A DNA stretch of 16,691 nucleotides, taken from an uncultured Eubacteriales bacterium (GTDB lineage: Bacteria; Bacillota; Clostridia; Oscillospirales; Acutalibacteraceae). A program made the position numbers and the translations under genes. The stretch spans positions 1 through 16,691 of the forward strand of contig CAKSFK010000027.1 in the NCBI GenBank assembly GCA_934454655.1. Reading direction: 5' to 3'. Positions 12,938 to 16,691 of the stretch are shown here, piece after piece. Each line of letters opens with the position of its first letter. Within the stretch, counting starts at the first letter, position 1. The notes beneath the pieces are model-generated. The model saw nothing but the letters and a program-made list of their open reading frames with translations. It had not been told where the DNA came from and made no database searches.

Positions 12938-15148
12938 ATGTTTGAAAATTACAAGGTTTACGAAACCACCCTTGCGGGCAGACCGTTAAAGCTTGAAACA
13001 GGTATGATGGCTCAGCTTGCAAACGCCGCTGTTATGGCAACATACGGTGAAACAAAGGTGCTTTGCACCGTAACCGCCTCGGCAAAGCCGCGCGAAGGGG
13101 TGGACTTCTTCCCTCTTTCGGTTGATTATGAGGAGAAAATGTACTCCGTGGGCAGGCTGCCCGGTTCGTTTACAAGACGTGAGGGCAGGGCTACCGAAAA
13201 GGCAATACTCGCCTCCCGCTGCATTGACAGACCTATTCGCCCGCTGTTCCCTAAAGATATGCGTAATGATTGCTCGGTTGTAGCAACGGTTATGTCGGTC
13301 GATCCCGACTGCTCACCCGAGGTTGCCGCCGCAATAGGCGTTTCCGCCGCCATTGCCATTTCGGATATTCCGTGGGCAGGACCTATTTCAAGTGTTAACG
13401 TAGGTCTTGTTGACGGCGAGATAATTATAAACCCCACGCTTGAACAGCGCGCAAAATCCGACCTTAACCTAACTGTTTCTTCCACCGAAGATTTGGTTGC
13501 CATGATTGAGGCGGGCGCTAACGAAATATCCGACGACCTTATGTTCGACTGCATTATGGCAGGTCACGAAGCAAATAAAGAGGTTGTTAAGTTTATTAAC
13601 GGCATTGTGGCTGAGATCGGCAAACCCAAATTTGAGTTTGAGTCAAACGACCCCGACCCCGAAATATTTAAGGAAATTGAAGATTTCTGCATTGAGGACG
13701 TAAAACGCGCACTCGATACCGACGACAAGACCGTGCGCGACGCGGCTCTTCTCCCCATTTACAATGCGGTTCACGAAAAATTCGATGAAAAATTCGAGGG
13801 CTGCGAGGGCAAGATTGAGGAAATTATGTACCTCGTTCAGAAACACGTTGTAAGAGATTGGCTTAAAAACGAAAAGAAACGAGTTGACGGCAGGGGTATT
13901 GACGAAATTCGTCCCTTAAACGCTCAGATAGATCTGCTGCCCCGCGTTCACGGTTCGGGTATGTTTACCCGCGGACAGACGCAGGTTCTCTCGGTTGCAA
14001 CCTTAGCGCCGATAAGCGAGGCTCAAAAGCTTGACGGTCTTGATGAAGAGGTATCAAAGAGATATATTCACCACTACAACTTCCCGTCCTACTCCGTCGG
14101 CGAAACAAAGCCCTCAAGAGGCCCGGGCAGACGTGAAATAGGTCACGGTGCTCTTGCGGAAAAGGCTCTTGTTCCGGTTATTCCGAGCGTTGATGACTTC
14201 CCCTATGCCATTCGTGTTGTGTCCGAGGTCCTTTCTTCCAACGGCTCAACATCACAAGGCTCAATATGCGGCTCAACTCTGGCGCTTATGGCTGCCGGCG
14301 TTCCGATAAAAGCGCCCGTTGCAGGCATTTCCTGCGGACTTATCACAGGCGATAAGGGCGTTTACGGCGACTTTATGACAATGGTTGACATTCAGGGTCT
14401 TGAGGATTTCTACGGCGATATGGACTTTAAGGTGGCAGGTACACATAAAGGTATCACTGCTATTCAGATGGACTTAAAGGTTCACGGTCTTACCCCCGAA
14501 ATTATTAAAGAAGCATTTGCAAAGACCCACAAGGCACGCGACTATATTCTTGATGAGGTTATGCTCAAATGTATACCCGAGCCCAGAAAAGAGCTTTCAA
14601 AGTATGCTCCCAAAATGCTCACCACCGCTATCAGCCCCGATAAAATCGGTGATGTCATCGGTAAGCAGGGCAAGGTTATTCAGTCTATTCAGGAACAGTG
14701 CGACTGCACCATCAACATTGAAGAGGACGGCCGCGTTTACGTTTCGGGTCTTGACATTGAAAAGGCAAAACAGGCTGTTTCAATTATAGAGCTTATTGCC
14801 AACGATCCGGAAATCGGCGCTATTTACAGCGGCAAGGTAACCCGCCTTATGACATTCGGCGCATTTGTTGAAATAGCTCCCGGAAAAGAGGGCTTGGTTC
14901 ACATTTCAAAGCTTGATACAAAGCGTGTTGAAAAGGTTGAGGATGTTGTTTCCGTCGGCGATCAGGTACTTGTTAAGGTAACCGAGATTGACGACCAGGG
15001 AAGAATAAACCTCTCCCGCAGGGACGCGCTGGTTGAGGTCAACGGCGAAACGGTTGACCCCGATGCCGACGATGTTCCGCAGCCCCGCCGCTCCGGACGT
15101 GACAGCGGTCACGGCAGAGAACGCCGCGGCTTTAAAAAGCACGATTAA
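12938..15148 (+). CDS. pnp: Polyribonucleotide nucleotidyltransferase (PNPase)
   Basis: A 736-aa enzyme that degrades RNA 3'->5' by phosphorolysis, cytoplasmic, usually a homotrimer. Domain order is complete: first RNase PH core (about 10-145), all-alpha linker (about 235-310), second RNase PH core (about 320-550), KH (about 563-617, GxxG as IGKQGK) and S1 (about 626-696, YSGKVTRLMTFGAFVEIAPG). Active-site residues are present: the phosphate-binding NGSTS (435-439), and Asp490, Asp496 and Lys498 in EDFYGDMDFK. A short Arg/Asp-rich tail follows S1. AAGGAGA lies 8 nt before the ATG. It lies 161 nt downstream of rpsO, behind an attenuator and the long leader hairpin. Nothing suggests loss of function. 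Confidence 0.98.
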   Translation: MFENYKVYETTLAGRPLKLETGMMAQLANAAVMATYGETKVLCTVTASAKPREGVDFFPLSVDYEEKMYSVGRLPGSFTRREGRATEKAILASRCIDRPIRPLFPKDMRNDCSVVATVMSVDPDCSPEVAAAIGVSAAIAISDIPWAGPISSVNVGLVDGEIIINPTLEQRAKSDLNLTVSSTEDLVAMIEAGANEISDDLMFDCIMAGHEANKEVVKFINGIVAEIGKPKFEFESNDPDPEIFKEIEDFCIEDVKRALDTDDKTVRDAALLPIYNAVHEKFDEKFEGCEGKIEEIMYLVQKHVVRDWLKNEKKRVDGRGIDEIRPLNAQIDLLPRVHGSGMFTRGQTQVLSVATLAPISEAQKLDGLDEEVSKRYIHHYNFPSYSVGETKPSRGPGRREIGHGALAEKALVPVIPSVDDFPYAIRVVSEVLSSNGSTSQGSICGSTLALMAAGVPIKAPVAGISCGLITGDKGVYGDFMTMVDIQGLEDFYGDMDFKVAGTHKGITAIQMDLKVHGLTPEIIKEAFAKTHKARDYILDEVMLKCIPEPRKELSKYAPKMLTTAISPDKIGDVIGKQGKVIQSIQEQCDCTINIEEDGRVYVSGLDIEKAKQAVSIIELIANDPEIGAIYSGKVTRLMTFGAFVEIAPGKEGLVHISKLDTKRVEKVEDVVSVGDQVLVKVTEIDDQGRINLSRRDALVEVNGETVDPDADDVPQPRRSGRDSGHGRERRGFKKHD

Positions 15149-15166
15149 TAACAGGTAAATATACCG

Positions 15167-15205
15167 CAAACCGCCGCTTTATCTAATGCGGCGGTTTGTT
15201 TATTT
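15167..15205 (+). terminator. Intrinsic terminator of pnp
   Basis: An 11-bp stem CAAACCGCCGC / GCGGCGGTTTG with a 10-nt loop, followed by TTTATTTAAA. Confidence 0.85.
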
Positions 15206-15213
15206 AAAAAATA

Positions 15214-15282
15214 CCGCCGACGGTTCAGCCCATATTGCAGTGTTGCTAGCCTTTACGTCCGGGCTGTTGCCGGCGGAGCCGT
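15214..15282 (+). other. Structured stretch upstream of ogt
   Basis: CCGCCG (15214) can pair with CGGCGG (15271-15276) and CAGCCC (15226-15231) with GGGCTG (15261-15266), an interrupted long stem. An alternative helix, ACGGTTC (15220-15226) with GAGCCGT (15276-15282), excludes part of the first. No promoter consensus is obvious. It may be the ogt leader or a remnant of something else. Confidence 0.4.
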
Positions 15283-15312
15283 TGAAGGATTTAATTTCGG
15301 GGTGAAGTAAAA

Positions 15313-15834
15313 ATGGTATATACATCCGAATATCAGTCGCCGCTTGGGAGTATAACTCTGGCGGCAGACGAAAACGGAATTATCGGTCTGTGGATATACG
15401 GGCAAAAGCATTTCGGCGAAAAAATGCCGAAGGAAATCGCAAAAAAGGAAACGCCCGATATTGCAGCCGCAAAAAAATGGCTGGATATTTATTTCGGCGG
15501 CAATAATCCGGATTTTATGCCTTCTCTTAATCCTATCGGCTCGGAATTTCAACTTAAAGTGTGGGATATTCTTTTAAAAATACCTTACGGCACCACCCTG
15601 ACATACGGCGAAATTTCAAAGGCCCTTGCAAAGGAAAGGGGCGGAAAAATGTCGGCACAGGCAGTAGGCGGCGCCGTTGGCAGAAATCCGATATCTATTA
15701 TAATACCGTGCCACCGCGTTGTAGGTGCGGACGGAAACCTTACCGGATATGCCGGGGGCATTGATAAAAAGGTCGGTCTTTTAACCCTTGAGGGGGTAAA
15801 TATGAAGAACTTTTTTGTAGGCAAACGGGAATAA
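15313..15834 (+). CDS. ogt: Methylated-DNA--protein-cysteine methyltransferase
   Basis: A 173-aa DNA repair protein that takes the alkyl group from O6-alkylguanine onto its own cysteine. The acceptor is Cys133 in the signature IIPCHRVVGADG. Other conserved parts are FQLKVWDILLKIPYGTTLTYGEIS (79-102) including the HTH region, VGGAVGRNP (118-126) with the conserved Asn, and TGYAGGIDKKVGLLTLEG (144-161). The N-terminal 65 residues match the Ada/Ogt-like domain. GGGGTGA lies just upstream of the ATG. It stands alone between pnp and the tRNAs. No Ada-type regulatory domain is fused to it. Confidence 0.95.
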   Translation: MVYTSEYQSPLGSITLAADENGIIGLWIYGQKHFGEKMPKEIAKKETPDIAAAKKWLDIYFGGNNPDFMPSLNPIGSEFQLKVWDILLKIPYGTTLTYGEISKALAKERGGKMSAQAVGGAVGRNPISIIIPCHRVVGADGNLTGYAGGIDKKVGLLTLEGVNMKNFFVGKRE

Positions 15835-15930
15835 TCCGAGCCCGTTTTTTGAGCGCGGATTTCTCGCACGGTCTGCCCGAAAAAGCCTTGCATAACGAAA
15901 AGAGCAAAGCAAAATATTTGTAAAAAAAGC

Positions 15931-15959
15931 TTGATTTTATCGCGGTATTAATGTATAAT
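15931..15959 (+). promoter_or_regulatory. Promoter of tRNA-Leu
   Basis: TTGATT (15931-15936), 17 nt, TATAAT (15954-15959), 13 nt before the tRNA. The -35 and early spacer nearly repeat those of the promoter at 5899-5927. Confidence 0.85.
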
Positions 15960-15972
15960 GGCATTGTTGCGA

Positions 15973-16059
15973 GCCGGAATGATGGAATTGGCAGACGTGC
16001 TGGACTCAAAATCCAGTGGTGGCGACACCGTGCGGGTTCGACCCCCGCTTCCGGCACCA
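15973..16059 (+). tRNA. tRNA-Leu (anticodon CAA)
   Basis: An 87-nt class II tRNA with encoded CCA. Acceptor GCCGGAA pairs with TTCCGGC (16049-16055), followed by A and CCA. The anticodon stem CTGGA/TCCAG holds the loop CTCAAAA with CAA at 16007-16009, reading UUG. A long variable arm (GGTGGCGACACC region) and a T-arm with GGTTCGACC confirm a Leu-type tRNA. Confidence 0.96.
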
Positions 16060-16094
16060 TTACTTATTAATTTTCCCGTAACGGCAAAAAAGTA

Positions 16095-16123
16095 TTGACT
16101 TTTCGGCTCTGTTCGGGTATAAT
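16095..16123 (+). promoter_or_regulatory. Strong promoter upstream of tRNA-Pro
   Basis: TTGACT (16095-16100), 17 nt, TATAAT (16118-16123). The start would be near 16130, about 130 nt before tRNA-Pro, far longer than the usual tRNA leader, which suggests that the stretch between is itself transcribed for a purpose. Confidence 0.85.
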
Positions 16124-16129
16124 TATTTG

Positions 16130-16250
16130 GTCGTAGTTTGGGAAATTTTCCACCGCTCCAAGGTGATGAAAGTTTCGGGTACCGCAAGAGTAAGCTGCGT
16201 AGCAGCGCTCTTTTGAGCGTTACTTGTCACCGATTAAGTACAACTACATA
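16130..16250 (+). ncRNA. Unidentified structured RNA or long tRNA-Pro leader
   Basis: Nested inverted repeats suggest a folded RNA: outer GTAGTT (16133-16138) with AACTAC (16242-16247); GGTGA (16162-16166) with TCACC (16227-16231); AGTAA (16189-16193) with TTACT (16220-16224); and inside it two adjacent hairpins, GCTGC-GTA-GCAGC (16194-16206) and GCTC-TTTT-GAGC (16207-16218), forming a three-way junction. No ORF with a ribosome site is visible. I compared it by eye with SRP RNA, T-box and common riboswitch motifs and found no match. It is preceded by a strong promoter and has no terminator before tRNA-Pro. Confidence 0.45.
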
Positions 16251-16258
16251 GATAATTT

Positions 16259-16335
16259 CGAGGTGTGGCTCAGTTTGGTAGAGCGCTGCGTTCGGGACGC
16301 AGAGGCCGCAGGTTCAAGTCCTGTCACCTCGACCA
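16259..16335 (+). tRNA. tRNA-Pro (anticodon CGG)
   Basis: A 77-nt tRNA with encoded CCA. Acceptor CGAGGTG pairs with CACCTCG (16325-16331), then A and CCA. The anticodon stem CTGCG/CGCAG holds loop TTCGGGA with CGG at 16293-16295, reading CCG. The D-loop (CAGTTTGGTAGA) and T-arm (GGTTCAAGTCC) are standard. Confidence 0.96.
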
Positions 16336-16336
16336 T

Positions 16337-16383
16337 ATCGAGTATTCATAAGGGATTTGACTTTATGAATACTCGATTTTTTT
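16337..16383 (+). terminator. Intrinsic terminator of tRNA-Pro
   Basis: A 15-bp stem ATCGAGTATTCATAA / TTATGAATACTCGAT with an 11-nt loop and a run of seven T. Very strong. Confidence 0.92.
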
Positions 16384-16407
16384 GGTGTCTTTAGACGTGG
16401 AAATACA

Positions 16408-16426
16408 CCCTCGGTTCTACCGAGGG
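16408..16426 (+). repeat. Hairpin at the probable left end of the IS200/IS605 element
   Basis: CCCTCGG-TTCTA-CCGAGGG is a perfect 7-bp stem with a 5-nt loop, 30 nt before tnpA. IS200/IS605 elements carry such subterminal hairpins instead of inverted terminal repeats. The left boundary of the element probably lies shortly after the tRNA-Pro terminator, but I cannot place it exactly. Confidence 0.55.
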
Positions 16427-16455
16427 ATAGTAAAACGAGCGGAGCTACAACAAAA

Positions 16456-16691
16456 ATGGCGAGGCGAACGCCAAGCCGAAAGACTTTAAAAAGAGAAGAA
16501 CCTCTGAAAGGAAATAATGAGATAAGAAGTTCAGCCCACATACTGCGAAAATTATGCGAGCAAAAAGATGTGCAAATAGTAGAAGCAGAAGCATGCCCCG
16601 ACCATATACATATGCTGGTGAGTATCCCACCGCACATAAGTATAGCACAGTTTATGGGATATCTCAAGGGCAAAAGTACATTGATGATTTT
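16456..16691 (+). CDS. tnpA: IS200/IS605-family transposase TnpA (Y1 HUH), 3' end outside the window
   Basis: 78 codons are visible. ACPDHIHMLVSIPP (46-59) contains the HUH metal-binding motif (His50, His52), and FMGYLKGKSTLMI (66-78) is the conserved stretch after it; the catalytic Tyr lies beyond the window. These enzymes move single-stranded DNA by cutting next to subterminal hairpins. I start at the ATG with GGAG 11 nt upstream. Residues 1-26 (basic, MARRTPSRKTLKREEPLKGN) do not contain the usual first strand (a KYHIVF-PKYRR-type motif), and I did not find it upstream in other frames, so this copy may be a variant or 5'-decayed. Activity cannot be judged. Confidence 0.85.
   Translation, partial: MARRTPSRKTLKREEPLKGNNEIRSSAHILRKLCEQKDVQIVEAEACPDHIHMLVSIPPHISIAQFMGYLKGKSTLMI

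Noticed and set aside
12839..12989. Small ORFs across the pnp leader and start
   Set aside because: They overlap the leader hairpin and the real pnp start in another frame and do not resemble any protein. A GTG-CTT-TAG mini-ORF behind AAAGGAG at 12831 was also seen but is too short to call.
15833..15861. AATCCG/CGGATT stem after ogt as a terminator
   Set aside because: Short stem, long loop and no U-run after it; not strong enough to list.
16159..16190. T-box-like GGGTACCGC near 16177-16185
   Set aside because: The T-box antiterminator needs a UGGN bulge within GGGUGG-N-ACCGC, which is missing here, and no specifier-loop layout or downstream synthetase gene follows.
16314..16673. 119-codon minus-strand frame over the tRNA-Pro end and tnpA
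   Set aside because: It runs antisense through a tRNA, a terminator and a recognisable transposase.
1..16691. CRISPR array
   Set aside because: No regularly spaced direct repeats were found; the repeats present are two-copy leader, inverted-site or half-site repeats.

Overview
The window looks like the chromosome of a gut-type Firmicute, most likely class Clostridia (Oscillospirales/Ruminococcaceae is my best guess). The reasons are strong AGGAGG-type ribosome sites, TTGACT/TATAAT promoters, a SipW/TasA-type surface locus, a TIGR04086-like membrane protein beside yajC, and an rpsO-pnp pair. The genus cannot be read from the sequence.

Left third (1-4369, all minus strand): a surface-fibre operon. 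Read 5'->3' it holds a TetR-family regulator, a camelysin/TasA-like protein with an LPXTG-type wall anchor (SPKTG), a second small TasA-like protein, a 75-aa Cys-rich zinc-ribbon-like protein, a SipW-type signal peptidase, a 402-aa SipW-dependent protein joining a TasA-like domain to INGG(T/N)F repeats, and the first codons of a tandem paralogue that runs off the window. The peptidase would mature the fibre subunits; the LPXTG member could tether them to the wall.

4370-6114: a tyrosine recombinase gene lies between two exact 21-bp copies of a recombination-site-like sequence in inverted orientation (4470-4490 and 5953-5973). A strong promoter (TTGATT-17-TATAAT, 5899-5927) sits inside the segment, pointing right into a strong terminator (5996-6034). 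Inversion would point it left, with no terminator in the way, into the fibre operon, which has no good promoter of its own that I can see. I propose a phase-variable ON/OFF switch, drawn here in the OFF state. This is the main discovery candidate.

6066-11485 (plus strand): a second TetR regulator with an operator-like palindrome over its own promoter/start region, then a DUF308/HdeD-like membrane protein, an MMPL/RND transporter and an exported coiled-coil protein that overlaps the transporter gene, closed by a terminator. This looks like a TetR-linked envelope transport module.

11493-15205: core genes. A TIGR04086-like membrane protein and yajC run leftwards; rpsO and pnp run rightwards from a back-to-back promoter pair. 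Two leader structures stand out: a hairpin between yajC and the next gene that hides the latter's ribosome site, and a long hairpin in the pnp leader.

15313-16691: an O6-alkylguanine-DNA alkyltransferase gene (ogt), tRNA-Leu(CAA), a promoter followed by an unexplained structured stretch of about 120 nt, tRNA-Pro(CGG) with its terminator, and the 5' part of an IS200/IS605-family tnpA cut by the window end.
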